A DNA stretch of 64,000 nt from Streptomyces caeruleatus. Lineage in GTDB: Bacteria; Actinomycetota; Actinomycetes; Streptomycetales; Streptomycetaceae. The notes under the pieces are model-generated. The model searched no databases. It had not been told where the DNA came from and saw only the letters and a list, made by a program, of their open reading frames with translations. Shown one piece after another: positions 46,777-55,074 of the stretch (the stretch's first letter is position 1; each line of letters starts with the position of its first letter). A program made the translations under genes and the position numbers. The stretch covers positions 429,861-493,860 of the forward strand of contig NZ_KQ948926.1 in the NCBI RefSeq assembly GCF_001514235.1. The letters are read 5' to 3'.

Positions 46777-46985
46777 CAACGCCTCCCGTACTTCTTGTGC
46801 ACGGCCTGCCTGCTGACCCCGAGTTCCGCGGCGATCTCCTGCCACGACCACCCCTGATTGCGCGCACTGCGCACCTGCACCGCCTCCAGCTGCTCCAACA
46901 ACCGGCGCAACGCCGCTACGGCCCGCAACCCGACCCGCGGATCGCGGTCCCCGGCCCGCTCGGCAAGATCTGTGGCTTCACCCAT
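46776..46985 (-). CDS. Small helix-turn-helix regulator
   Basis: The protein is 69 residues. The C-terminal third is a clear helix-turn-helix (WSWQEIAAELGVSRQAVHKKYGR), and the N-terminal part is a single amphipathic helix (GLRAVAALRRLLEQLEAVQV) likely used for dimerisation. The ATG at 46985 is only 3 nt after the proximal operator palindrome, so binding would block the promoter or an almost leaderless start. It is coupled to the Clp-N gene. This arrangement suggests tight negative autoregulation. Confidence 0.85.
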   Translation of the reverse strand: MGEATDLAERAGDRDPRVGLRAVAALRRLLEQLEAVQVRSARNQGWSWQEIAAELGVSRQAVHKKYGRR

Positions 46986-46988
46986 ACC

Positions 46989-47032
46989 GTCAACCTAAGT
47001 TGACAGAGCGGCCCTCGTCAACCCCAGTTGAC
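46989..47032. promoter_or_regulatory. Two perfect 16-bp operators GTCAAC-N4-GTTGAC
   Basis: GTCAACCTAAGTTGAC (46989-47004) and GTCAACCCCAGTTGAC (47017-47032) are perfect 6-bp inverted repeats with 4-bp centres, 28 bp apart. They lie immediately upstream of the small HTH gene. Their identical arms and dissimilar centres mark them as protein-binding sites and not a stem-loop. Confidence 0.85.
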
Positions 47033-47034
47033 AA

Positions 47035-47074
47035 ACAAAAACGGCGGGCACGAGGCAAAGCCCCGAACCCGCCG
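47035..47074 (-). terminator. Terminator of the MDR oxidoreductase gene
   Basis: Read on the minus strand, CGGCGGG (74-68) pairs with CCCGCCG (48-42), continued inward by TCG and GGC pairs around a TTT loop, and is followed by a T-rich tail (TTTTTG). It lies 29 nt after the oxidoreductase stop and just before the operators of the next transcript. Confidence 0.9.
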
Positions 47075-47102
47075 CAAAGCGCAACCACCACTACCGGCAC
47101 TG

Positions 47103-48065
47103 TCAGTTGGTGAGCACGATCTTCCCGAACTGCTCTCCCGAAGCCATCCGCTCGAAGCCCTCCCGGGCCCGCTCCATGGGAAGCACCTCATCGATCACCG
47201 GCCGCACCCCCGTGGCGGCACAGAAGGCCAGCAGATCCTCCAGCTCGTCCTTCGTCCCCATCGTGGACCCGACGACCTTCAACTCCAGGAAGAAGATCCG
47301 CGTGAGCTCGGCATGCGAGGGCCGGTCCCCACTCGTGGCACCGGAGATCACCAGCGTGCCCCCGGGCTTCAGCGACTTCACGGAGTGCGACCAGGTGGCG
47401 GCACCGACGGTCTCGATCACGGCATCGACCCGCTCCGGCAGCCGAGCCCCGGACTCCACCGCCTCCACGGCCCCCAGCTCCACGGCCCGCTTCCGCTTGG
47501 CCTCATCCCGGCTGGTGGCGAAGACCCGCAGCCCCGCGGCCTTCCCGAGCACGATGGCAGCGGTGGCGACGCCGCCCCCGGCCCCCTGCACCAGCACCGA
47601 GTCCCCGGGCCGTACGCCCGCGTTGGTGAACAGCATCCGATAGGCGGTCAGCCAGGCCGTGGGCAGACAGGCCGCCTCCTCGAAGGACAGCTCCTTCGGC
47701 TTGGGAAGCACATTCCACGTGGGCACGGCGACCTGCTCGGCGAAGGCCCCCTGATACCGCTCCGTCAGGATCGACCGCGGCTCCTTGGGCCCCACCCCAT
47801 GCCCACTCTGTCCGATCACAGAGTGCAGGACGACCTCGTTGCCGTCCTCGTCGACCCCGGCGGCATCACAGCCGAGGATCATCGGCAACCGCTCCTCGGG
47901 CAGACCCACGCCCCGCAGTGACCAGAGGTCGTGATGATTGAGCGAGGCGGCCTTGACGTTGACGGTACTCCAACCGACGCGGGCCTCAGGGGCCGGACGC
48001 TCCCCCAACTCCAGTCCGGAGAGCGGCTCGTCGCGGTCGATTCGGGCGGCGTAGACAGCGAACAT
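47103..48065 (-). CDS. MDR superfamily NAD(P)-dependent (quinone-type) oxidoreductase
   Basis: The protein is 320 residues, the normal length for medium-chain dehydrogenase/reductase proteins. The N-terminal GroES-like domain (AASLNHHDLWSLRG) lacks the structural-zinc Cys cluster. The Rossmann domain has the glycine motif VLVQGAGGGVATAAI and an ATSRDEAKR strand end suggesting NADPH. It probably reduces an alkene, quinone or aldehyde, but the substrate is unknown. I place the start at the ATG at 48065, as the open frame upstream is shadow. Confidence 0.85.
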   Translation of the reverse strand: MFAVYAARIDRDEPLSGLELGERPAPEARVGWSTVNVKAASLNHHDLWSLRGVGLPEERLPMILGCDAAGVDEDGNEVVLHSVIGQSGHGVGPKEPRSILTERYQGAFAEQVAVPTWNVLPKPKELSFEEAACLPTAWLTAYRMLFTNAGVRPGDSVLVQGAGGGVATAAIVLGKAAGLRVFATSRDEAKRKRAVELGAVEAVESGARLPERVDAVIETVGAATWSHSVKSLKPGGTLVISGATSGDRPSHAELTRIFFLELKVVGSTMGTKDELEDLLAFCAATGVRPVIDEVLPMERAREGFERMASGEQFGKIVLTN

Positions 48066-48256
48066 GACCTTGACGATAGGCTCCCCGGCCGACCGACGGA
48101 ACCACGGCTCCCTGTGAGACACGCCCGCTTGACGAGCCACGAAACCTGATGTGCCCGGCGCACCCCCACGGCGCGGCACCCGCGTATGGCGGCAAGGGGA
48201 CGAACCGCACTACGCGACCCCCCACGCACCGCAACAGGCCGCCGCAGGCATCCCCC

Positions 48257-48322
48257 GCCCCACCGCCGCAGGCACCCGCAGGCACCCCCCGCCCCACCGC
48301 CGCAGGCACCCGCAGGCACCCC
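48257..48322. repeat. 34-bp tandem duplication downstream of the malic enzyme
   Basis: A 34-bp unit starting GCCCCACCGCCGCAGGCACC is present twice in tandem (48257 and 48291), each carrying an internal CGCAGGCACC doublet, with a partial earlier copy. It lies in the 349-bp region between the MDR and malic enzyme genes, which I regard as non-coding. Confidence 0.8.
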
Positions 48323-48340
48323 ACCCAATCGGCCGCACCC

Positions 48341-48372
48341 AAAAAGACGGCCCCGCCCACCAGGGCGAGGCC
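48341..48372 (-). terminator. Terminator of the malic enzyme gene
   Basis: Read on the minus strand, GGCCTCGCCC pairs with GGGCGGGGCC (one G-T pair) around a 4-nt loop, followed within 3 nt by TTTTT (48345-48341). It is 43 nt beyond the malic enzyme stop. Confidence 0.92.
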
Positions 48373-48414
48373 ATCCAGCGCAGCTCAGTACAGCTCAGCT
48401 CCCGGCAGGGCCGG

Positions 48415-49638
48415 TTACCGCCGAGCAACCCCCTCCGCCCGAGCCGCCGCGGCCACCGCGGCAGTGACCGCCGGCGCCACCCGCTCGTCGAACGGCGACG
48501 GAATGACGTAGTCCGCGGCAAGGTCGTCCCCCACCACAGCAGCCAACGCCTCGGCCGCAGCGATCTTCATGCCCTCGGTGATCCGCGACGCCCGAACCTG
48601 CAGCGCCCCCGCGAAGATCCCCGGGAACGCCAGCACGTTGTTGATCTGGTTCGGGAAGTCCGACCGCCCTGTCGCCACGACCGCCGCGTACTTGTGCGCG
48701 ACGTCGGGGTGCACCTCGGGGTTCGGGTTGGCCATGGCGAACACGAACGCGCCCTCGGCCATGGAGGCGACGGCCTCCTCCGGCACCGTACCGCCGGACA
48801 CGCCGATGAAGACGTCCGCACCCTCCAGAGCCGCCTCCAGCGACCCGGTGATGCCCGCCTTGTTCGTGAACCCGGCAAGCTCCCGCTTGACCGACGTCAG
48901 GTCGTCCCGGTCGGCCGACACGATGCCCTTGCGGTCGGCCACGGCGACATCCCCGATGCCGGCCTCGACCAGCATCTTCGCGATGGCGACACCGGCCGCA
49001 CCGGCCCCCGAGATGACGGCCCGCAGATCCCCGAGCCCCTTCCCGGTCAGCCGCGCGGCGTTCCGCAGCGCGGCCAGCGTGACGACGGCCGTACCGTGCT
49101 GGTCGTCGTGGAAGACCGGAATGTCCAGCCGCTCCTGGAGCCTGCGCTCGATCTCGAAGCACCGGGGCGCCGAGATGTCCTCCAGGTTCACACCGCCGAA
49201 GGACGGCGCGAGCCGCACCACGGTCTCGATGATCTCGTCGACGCCGGTGCAGGCGAGAGCGATCGGCACGGCGTCGACGCCGCCGAACTGCTTGAACAGA
49301 ATCGCCTTCCCCTCCATCACCGGAAGGGAGGCCTCGGGCCCGATGTCCCCGAGCCCGAGAACGGCCGTGCCGTCGGTCACGACGGCGACCACGGACGACT
49401 TCCACGTGTAGTCGTGCACGAGCTCCGGCTGCTCGGCAATCGCGCTGCACACCTTCGCGACGCCGGGCGTGTACGCCAGGGACAGGTCGTCCTTGTCGCG
49501 GACCGGCACGGTGGCCTGCACGGCCATCTTGCCGCCACGGTGCAGCGCGAAGGCCGGATCGAAGGAATCGAGGGGTTCGACCCCGCCGTCCTGATCGGTA
49601 TTGCCGCCGCTGCGAGGATTGACGATCTCCGCTGCCAC
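48415..49638 (-). CDS. Malic enzyme
   Basis: The protein is 407 residues, the short bacterial malic enzyme form. Motifs: LAYTPGVAKVCSAI (catalytic Tyr region), VTDGTAVLGLGDIGP (substrate/metal), IPVFHDDQHGTAVV (metal-binding Asp), the Rossmann motif SGAGAAGVAIAKML, and AMANPNPEV. It converts malate to pyruvate and CO2. Adjacent to the glutamate-type transporter, this fits the Streptomyces enzyme reported as NADP-linked; the cofactor cannot be assigned from sequence with certainty. GTG start at 49638 with AAGGGG 9 nt upstream. It probably supplies NADPH or pyruvate. Confidence 0.93.
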   Translation of the reverse strand: MAAEIVNPRSGGNTDQDGGVEPLDSFDPAFALHRGGKMAVQATVPVRDKDDLSLAYTPGVAKVCSAIAEQPELVHDYTWKSSVVAVVTDGTAVLGLGDIGPEASLPVMEGKAILFKQFGGVDAVPIALACTGVDEIIETVVRLAPSFGGVNLEDISAPRCFEIERRLQERLDIPVFHDDQHGTAVVTLAALRNAARLTGKGLGDLRAVISGAGAAGVAIAKMLVEAGIGDVAVADRKGIVSADRDDLTSVKRELAGFTNKAGITGSLEAALEGADVFIGVSGGTVPEEAVASMAEGAFVFAMANPNPEVHPDVAHKYAAVVATGRSDFPNQINNVLAFPGIFAGALQVRASRITEGMKIAAAEALAAVVGDDLAADYVIPSPFDERVAPAVTAAVAAAARAEGVARR

Positions 49639-50156
49639 TTTGTCTGACCCCTTAAGTGTTCATGGTTTGAGGGTGGGACCACTCCTGGTGAGAAGTGGGC
49701 GGGACCGCGTATGACCCTGCTCGTTGATACGTGCGACGTACGACGTACGGGCACATACGCGACGGGCGCGCCGCACACGCGCCCTGAGCCCCGGATGAGG
49801 GGTGTAAAGAACCTTCTTACCGGACGGACGCCGCCGACGACGAGTCCAATACGTGCAAGATCACATGACCGGAAGGGAAACACGCACGCGGACGACACGA
49901 ATCGGACACGAGCCGATGACGATGCCGGTGCGATTCATGACCAAATAAGCCGACAATCGACGACGTACAGTGCAAAGAGTAACTGTCAAACGCAAAACAA
50001 CCCGGCAGTCGGCCCCCAACGGGTCGCGGCCGATCCACAACTCGCGCACATCCCGGGATACGCCGAAGATCTTTCGGCCGGAAGGGCAGATTCCCGTAGA
50101 AGGTGCGGCCAGGATGTCCGACCTGAGGCGGTTCGGAAGTCACCCGTTATCCGATT

Positions 50157-50186
50157 TTGACATCGCGGGCGCCCTGAATGCCTAAG
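50157..50186 (+). promoter_or_regulatory. Candidate promoter of the amino-acid transporter operon
   Basis: TTGACA at 50157-50162 is a perfect -35 box. At 17-18 nt distance stands GCCTAA/CCTAAG (50180-50186) as a weak -10. A transcript from here would have a 5' leader of about 140 nt with alternative hairpins before the start codon. Confidence 0.5.
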
Positions 50187-50270
50187 TCCGAATGGCAAGA
50201 TGCCGTAATCACACGAGGTCGCTGCACTCGAAGGTGTGTGCTCTCGTCGACCTAGGAAACCAAGGCGTCG

Positions 50271-50304
50271 GCCGATCCCATCGGCGGGCGCCCGCCGAAT
50301 CGGC
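50271..50304 (+). promoter_or_regulatory. Leader with mutually exclusive hairpins
   Basis: GCCGAT (50271-50276) pairs with ATCGGC (50280-50285) around 3 nt, while the overlapping 18-bp perfect palindrome TCGGCGGGCGCCCGCCGA (50281-50298) can form instead. Both cannot exist at once. The block is 31 nt before the ATG and could control translation or termination, though a DNA-binding site is an alternative. Confidence 0.45.
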
Positions 50305-50334
50305 AACTCCACCCATCCGCCGGAGGAACCCACC

Positions 50335-51285
50335 ATGACCGCACGCTCCACCCGTCGTACGACCGCCACGCGCTCCCGGCTGGCAGCGGTCGGCTCGATC
50401 GCGGTCGCAGGCGCCCTGATTCTCACCGGCTGCGGTGACCAGACGAACAAGGACGACGGCGACACCAAGACCAACGCTGCCCCGCTGTTCGACAAGCTGC
50501 CCAAGAAGATCCAGGACGCGGGCGTCATAAAGGCCGGCACGAACGCCGAGTACGCGCCCATGGAATTCCAGGAGGGCGGGAAGATCGTCGGCGTCGACCC
50601 CGACATCGCCGCCGCGCTGGGCAAGAAGCTGGGGGTGGAGTTCCAGTTCACCTCCGGCTCCTTCGACAACCTGATCACCTCCCTGAACTCCGGCCGTTAC
50701 GACGTGGCCATGTCCTCCATCACTGACACCCCAGAGCGCCAGGAGGGCCTGAACGACAAGGGCGACAAGCTCGGCCCGGGCGTCGACTTCGTCGACTACT
50801 TCGTGGCCGGCACCGCCGTGTACGTCCAGAAGGGCAACCCGAAGAAGATCAACTCGATCGAGGACCTCTGCGGCCAGACGGCGGCGGTGCAGCGCGGCAC
50901 GACGTACGAGAAGGCGCTGCAGACCCAGTCCAAGGCCTGCACGGACGGCGGCAAGAAGAAGATCGACATCGAGTCGTTCGAGAACGACACCGAGGCCCAG
51001 ACCCGCGTGAAGTCGGGCGGCGCGGTCGCCGGCGTCAACGACTACCCGGTGGCCGTGGACCTGTCCCGCAAGGCCGACGGCGGCAACGCCTTCGAGGTCG
51101 TCGGCAAGCAGGTCGCCGCCGAGCCGTTCGGCATCGCGGTGAACAAGGACAACAAGCAGCTCAGCGCGGCCCTCGAAGAGGCTGTCAACGCCATCATCGA
51201 GGACGGCACGTACAAGAAGATCCTCGAGAAGTGGGGCGCCGAGACCGGCGCCATCGACAAGGCCGCGATCAACGGCGGCAAGTGA
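50335..51285 (+). CDS. ABC transporter substrate-binding lipoprotein (glutamate/polar amino acid)
   Basis: The protein is 316 residues. A lipoprotein signal peptide ends in the lipobox LILTGC (Cys near residue 32). The mature domain is a type II periplasmic-binding fold of the amino-acid class: KAGTNAEYAPMEF, GVDPDIAAALGKKLGVEF, and the hinge DVAMSSITDTPERQ. It delivers the amino acid to the permease encoded next. GGAGGA precedes the ATG at 50335. The neighbouring genes match the Streptomyces glutamate-uptake operon, but ligand identity is inferred. Confidence 0.92.
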   Translation: MTARSTRRTTATRSRLAAVGSIAVAGALILTGCGDQTNKDDGDTKTNAAPLFDKLPKKIQDAGVIKAGTNAEYAPMEFQEGGKIVGVDPDIAAALGKKLGVEFQFTSGSFDNLITSLNSGRYDVAMSSITDTPERQEGLNDKGDKLGPGVDFVDYFVAGTAVYVQKGNPKKINSIEDLCGQTAAVQRGTTYEKALQTQSKACTDGGKKKIDIESFENDTEAQTRVKSGGAVAGVNDYPVAVDLSRKADGGNAFEVVGKQVAAEPFGIAVNKDNKQLSAALEEAVNAIIEDGTYKKILEKWGAETGAIDKAAINGGK

Positions 51286-51316
51286 CCGTCCCGAGCAAGA
51301 CTGAAGGGCAGTCACA

Positions 51317-52273
51317 GTGACTGACAAGTTCGACAAGGAGCAGGCCGACGCCAACCCGTCGGCCGCCGTCTCCAAGGACGGCGGGGCCCTCCCGCCCGAG
51401 GCGATCAAGGCCATTCCGGTGCGGCACTACGGCCGCTGGGTCAGCGGTGTGGTCGTGCTGGCCCTGGTGGCCCTGCTGGTCAACGCCTTCGCCACCGCCG
51501 AGAAGATCCAGTGGAACGCGGTCGGTGAGTACGTGTTCGACGACACGGTCCTCCCGGGCGCCGGCCGCACGCTGCTGATCAGCGTCCTCGCAATGATCCT
51601 GGGCGTGATCCTGGGCGTGATCCTGGCCGTGATGCGCTTGTCCAAGAATCCGGTGACGAGCTGGGTGGCCTGGGTCTACATCTGGTTCTTCCGCGGCACA
51701 CCGGTCTACGTCCAGCTCCTCCTCTGGTTCAACCTGGCGCTGATCTTCCCGGTGCTGAATCTCGGACCGATCTACAAGGACGAGATGGTCGACGTCATGA
51801 CCCCGTTCATGGCCGCCCTGCTGGGCCTGGGCCTGAACGAGGCGGCGTACATGGCGGAGATCTGCCGCGCCGGTCTGATGGCCGTCGACGAGGGCCAGAC
51901 CGAGGCCTCGCACGCGCTCGGCATGAGCCATGCGAAGACGCTGCGCCGCATCGTGATCCCGCAGGCGATGCGGGTGATCGTGCCGCCGACCGGCAACGAG
52001 TTCATCAACATGTTGAAGACCTCGTCGCTGGTGTACGCGGTGACGTACAACGAACTGCTGCGCGCCACCTCCACAATCGGCTCCACGTCGTACGCCGTGA
52101 TGGAGATGCTGTTCGTGGCGTGCATCTGGTACCTGGTCATGACCAGCGTGTTCAGCGTCTTCCAGTACTACCTGGAGCGCCGCTACGCCCGCGGCTCACT
52201 GCGCCAGCTGCCGCCGACGCCGTGGCAGAAGATCAAGGCCAACATGATCCCCCTCTCCAGCTGGCGGCGATAA
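51317..52273 (+). CDS. Amino-acid ABC transporter permease
   Basis: The protein is 318 residues. A soluble N-terminal stretch of about 40 residues precedes five or more membrane helices. The characteristic EAA loop is EAAYMAEICRAGLMAVDEGQTEASHALGMSHAKTLRRIVIPQA, in which ICRAG and GQTEAS contact the ATPase. Only one permease gene lies between the binding protein and the ATPase, so the channel is probably a homodimer, unlike the two-permease GluC/GluD arrangement of corynebacteria. GTG start at 51317, 31 nt after the previous stop. Confidence 0.93.
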   Translation: MTDKFDKEQADANPSAAVSKDGGALPPEAIKAIPVRHYGRWVSGVVVLALVALLVNAFATAEKIQWNAVGEYVFDDTVLPGAGRTLLISVLAMILGVILGVILAVMRLSKNPVTSWVAWVYIWFFRGTPVYVQLLLWFNLALIFPVLNLGPIYKDEMVDVMTPFMAALLGLGLNEAAYMAEICRAGLMAVDEGQTEASHALGMSHAKTLRRIVIPQAMRVIVPPTGNEFINMLKTSSLVYAVTYNELLRATSTIGSTSYAVMEMLFVACIWYLVMTSVFSVFQYYLERRYARGSLRQLPPTPWQKIKANMIPLSSWRR

Positions 52274-52276
52274 CCC

Positions 52277-53038
52277 ATGAACGCAATGGTGAAGGCCGAG
52301 GGCGTCCGCAAGTCCTTCGGCGCGGTACAGGTCCTCAAGGGCATCGACCTGGAGGTGCAGACCGGCGAGGTGTTCTGCCTCATCGGCCCCTCCGGCTCCG
52401 GCAAGTCGACGTTCCTCAGGTGCATCAACCACCTTGAGAAGATCAACGCCGGGCGGCTGTACGTCGACGGCGAGCTGGTCGGCTACCGCCAGAAGGGCGA
52501 CAAGCTGTACGAGCTCAAGGACAGCGAGGTCGCCCAGCAGCGCCGGGAAATCGGCATGGTGTTCCAGCGGTTCAACCTGTTCCCGCACATGACGGCCCTT
52601 GAGAACGTCATGGAGGCGCCGGTCCAGGTCAAGGGCACGAGCAAGGCCCAGGCCAAGGAGCGCGCACGGGAGCTGCTCGACCGCGTCGGCCTCGCCGACA
52701 AGGCCGGCAACTACCCCTCCCAGCTCTCCGGCGGCCAGCAGCAGCGCGTGGCGATCGCCCGGGCGCTGGCGATGGACCCGAAGCTGATGCTCTTCGACGA
52801 GCCGACCTCGGCACTCGACCCGGAGCTCGTCGGCGAGGTCCTCGATGTGATGCGGGACCTCGCGGAGGACGGCATGACGATGATCGTCGTCACACACGAG
52901 ATGGGCTTCGCCCGCGAGGTCGGCGACTCTCTGGTGTTCATGGACGACGGCGTTGTCGTCGAAGCCGGCCGCCCGCGCGAGGTCCTGACGAACCCCCAGC
53001 ACGATCGCACCAAGTCGTTCCTCTCCAAGGTGCTCTGA
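52277..53038 (+). CDS. Amino-acid ABC transporter ATP-binding protein
   Basis: The protein is 253 residues with a complete nucleotide-binding domain: Walker [12 protein letters not shown] loop ([13 protein letters not shown]), signature [15 protein letters not shown], Walker [13 protein letters not shown], and the H loop ([11 protein letters not shown]). This is the polar amino-acid type (GlnQ/GluA). It starts 3 nt after the permease stop, so the three genes are one operon ending at the strong hairpin at 53061-53094. Confidence 0.95.
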   Translation: MNAMVKAEGVRKSFGAVQVLKGIDLEVQTGEVFCLIGPSGSGKSTFLRCINHLEKINAGRLYVDGELVGYRQKGDKLYELKDSEVAQQRREIGMVFQRFNLFPHMTALENVMEAPVQVKGTSKAQAKERARELLDRVGLADKAGNYPSQLSGGQQQRVAIARALAMDPKLMLFDEPTSALDPELVGEVLDVMRDLAEDGMTMIVVTHEMGFAREVGDSLVFMDDGVVVEAGRPREVLTNPQHDRTKSFLSKVL

Positions 53039-53060
53039 CCACGTACGCGTTCATCGCCCC

Positions 53061-53094
53061 GCGCCCCGCCATGCACCTCTGTATGGCGGGGCGC
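53061..53094 (+). terminator. Terminator of the amino-acid transporter operon
   Basis: GCGCCCCGCCAT (53061-53072) pairs perfectly with ATGGCGGGGCGC (53083-53094) around a 10-nt loop. It begins 22 nt after the ATPase stop. The core of this hairpin is found again, inverted and nearly identical, at 55670-55695. Confidence 0.9.
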
Positions 53095-53230
53095 ATGGCG
53101 TCCTGCTCAAAGGTCTGCAAACAGCGAAGTCTTCAACGGGCAAAGAGTCAGGCTGCCCGGGCAACCCACAGGACGGATTTCGGACTCCCCATTGCAGTGA
53201 CAGTTGATCGCTGAACACGGGGATGTTCCA

Positions 53231-54982
53231 GTGAAGTACCGCATACTCGGGCCATTGCACGTGCGTACGGAGACAGGGGAACCGCTGGTGCTACGGCGCC
53301 GCAAACCCCGTCTCCTGCTCGCCATGCTGCTGCTGTGCAACGGCCGCACTGTCTCCACACGCGAGTTGACCGACACGCTGTGGCAAGACGCACCGCCGGC
53401 GTCGGCCCGGGCCAATTTTCACTCCTATGTCTCGACTCTGCGCGAGCATCTGGGCGACACCCTGCTGACGGCCGCGCATGGCGGATACCGGGTTCAAGTC
53501 GCGACAAAGGACCTCGACGCGGCTCTTTTCGCCCACCTCGTCGCCAAGGCCCGTACCGCCGCGCGTACCGGCCGTCCGCAGGAGGCTGTGCGAGGCTTCA
53601 CAACGGCTCTGAACCTGTGGCGGGGCGAGGTTCTGGAGACTCTGGAGATGACGCAGACCCTGCGGGACGAGGCAGCCGGGCTGCGGGAGTTGCGCCTGTC
53701 GGCCGAGGACGAGCTGATGGACGCGTACCTCGATGTCCGTGAACCGGCACACCTCGTCGCGGAGTTCAGGAAGCTGGTGCGTGCGGAGCCGTATCGTGAG
53801 CACCGGTGGGGCCGACTGATGACGGTTCTGCACCGTTGTGGGCGCGTCAAAGAAGCGCTGGCGACCTATCAAGAGCTGTCCGCCCTCCTCGACGGCGAGC
53901 TAGGGGTCGGGCCCTGTGAGGAACTGCGGGCGCTGCACGACCAGATCTTCGCGGCAGCCGACACAGGCCGGGACACGGTGTTCCCGCAGCCCCGGTGGCA
54001 GGGTCCACAGCCGTACGTCAGTGTTGTCGGACGAGAGCAGCAGCATGCCGAACTTGCTGCACTCACGATGCGGGGCGGGCTGGTGACCATCACGGGCCCC
54101 GGCGGCTGTGGCAAGTCAGCGCTCGCCCTGGCCACGGCGCAGACACTGGCCGCCCGTTTCGCGCACGGGGTGACTGTCATTGACCCCGCCACGGCCGGGA
54201 CCATGGCCCCCGACACGCTGCCCGGCCCCGGCACCGGACGGCACACCCTTGTCGTACTGGACGACTGCGAGCACCAGCCGAGCGTGGCTGCTTTGGCCCG
54301 CAGGCTGCTCTCCCAGCCGGGCAGCACCGTGCTGGCCACCTCGCGGGCGCCGCTGCGCATCAGCGGAGAGGTGACGTGGCCGCTGGGTCCCCTGCCCACT
54401 CCGGTGGCGGACGAGGAGACAGCCGCAACCCGGTTGTTCGTGCAGCGGGCCGCGCAGGCGACCCCCGGTTTCCGCGCAGGCGTCGGGCACCAGGCGCTGG
54501 TAGCACGGATCTGCCGTAGCCTCGACGGACTGCCGCTGGCCATCGAACTGGCAGCGACCCGGCTGCGGGTTCTCTCCCTCCCCGAACTCGCCGAACGACT
54601 GGACACAGGCTTGGAGTGTCTGCTGGCCCCGGCCACGGGCGTACCCCGGAGGTATGAGAGCCTCACGTCCGCGTTCGTCTGGGCGCATGACCGCCTCAGC
54701 ACGAACGAGCGACTGCTGTTGCGTCATCTTGCCCAGTGGGAGGGCGAGTTCAGCCTGGCCGACGTGGAAACCACGGTTGAGTTCCACCGCCAATCCGGTT
54801 GTGCACTTCAACTGCTGGCCGGACTCGTCGAGCAGTCATTCGTCCAATCGCAGGACACGCCTGACGGTCGCAGGCTCCGGCTGCTGGCGCCGGTACGGGC
54901 GTTCGTCGCGCAGGTGGCCGCGCAGGAGCGAGTTGGGGATCGCTGGGCAGTACTCAGAGCCGTTCCGGCGTCCACCGGGTAG
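53231..54982 (+). CDS. SARP/AfsR-type regulator with NB-ARC domain, probably 3'-truncated
   Basis: The product is 583 residues. The N-terminus is an OmpR-like winged helix (KYRILGPLHVRT, LLAMLLLCNGRTVSTRELTDTLW), followed by the bacterial transcriptional activation domain (FRKLVRAEPYREHRWGRLMTVLHRCGR) up to about residue 245, and an AAA/NB-ARC ATPase with Walker A GPGGCGKSAL near 289. It ends with LLAPVRAFVAQVAA and a short unrelated-looking tail, where homologues continue with TPR repeats. SARPs activate secondary-metabolite clusters; no such cluster is in view. I chose GTG at 53231 over an upstream TTG at 53204 because the DNA-binding domain begins directly there. Confidence 0.82.
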   Translation: MKYRILGPLHVRTETGEPLVLRRRKPRLLLAMLLLCNGRTVSTRELTDTLWQDAPPASARANFHSYVSTLREHLGDTLLTAAHGGYRVQVATKDLDAALFAHLVAKARTAARTGRPQEAVRGFTTALNLWRGEVLETLEMTQTLRDEAAGLRELRLSAEDELMDAYLDVREPAHLVAEFRKLVRAEPYREHRWGRLMTVLHRCGRVKEALATYQELSALLDGELGVGPCEELRALHDQIFAAADTGRDTVFPQPRWQGPQPYVSVVGREQQHAELAALTMRGGLVTITGPGGCGKSALALATAQTLAARFAHGVTVIDPATAGTMAPDTLPGPGTGRHTLVVLDDCEHQPSVAALARRLLSQPGSTVLATSRAPLRISGEVTWPLGPLPTPVADEETAATRLFVQRAAQATPGFRAGVGHQALVARICRSLDGLPLAIELAATRLRVLSLPELAERLDTGLECLLAPATGVPRRYESLTSAFVWAHDRLSTNERLLLRHLAQWEGEFSLADVETTVEFHRQSGCALQLLAGLVEQSFVQSQDTPDGRRLRLLAPVRAFVAQVAAQERVGDRWAVLRAVPASTG

Positions 54983-55040
54983 CGAGCTGCTGAGCTCGCA
55001 GATCTCGCGCGCGCGACAGCCTGGTCTTCGTGACTCCACC

Positions 55041-55054
55041 CACGACTGAAGTCG
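55041..55054. mobile_element. IS200/IS605-type right-end hairpin remnant
   Basis: ACGACTGAAGTCGC contains the palindrome CGACT-GA-AGTCG followed by CGGGCTTCCT. It lies 21 nt beyond the end of the TnpB remnant, where IS605-family elements carry an imperfect hairpin recognised by TnpA and forming the guide-RNA end. Confidence 0.55.
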
Positions 55055-55074
55055 CGGGCTTCCTGCGCCGGTGG

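Larger units (their letters stand above)
49639..50334. other. Long regulatory intergenic region
   Basis: This 696-bp stretch separates the divergent malic enzyme and transporter genes. The left part, up to about 50150, has lower GC than its surroundings and no believable gene; the only longish frames lack ribosome sites and codon bias. The direct repeat GACGTACGACGTACG is at about 49736-49750. On the right are a candidate sigma70-type promoter and a structured leader. I see no tRNA or known riboswitch. Confidence 0.6.

Noticed and set aside
49711..50160. 149-codon frame in the malic enzyme/transporter intergenic region
   Set aside because: Lower GC without third-position GC bias, no ribosome site; treated as non-coding.
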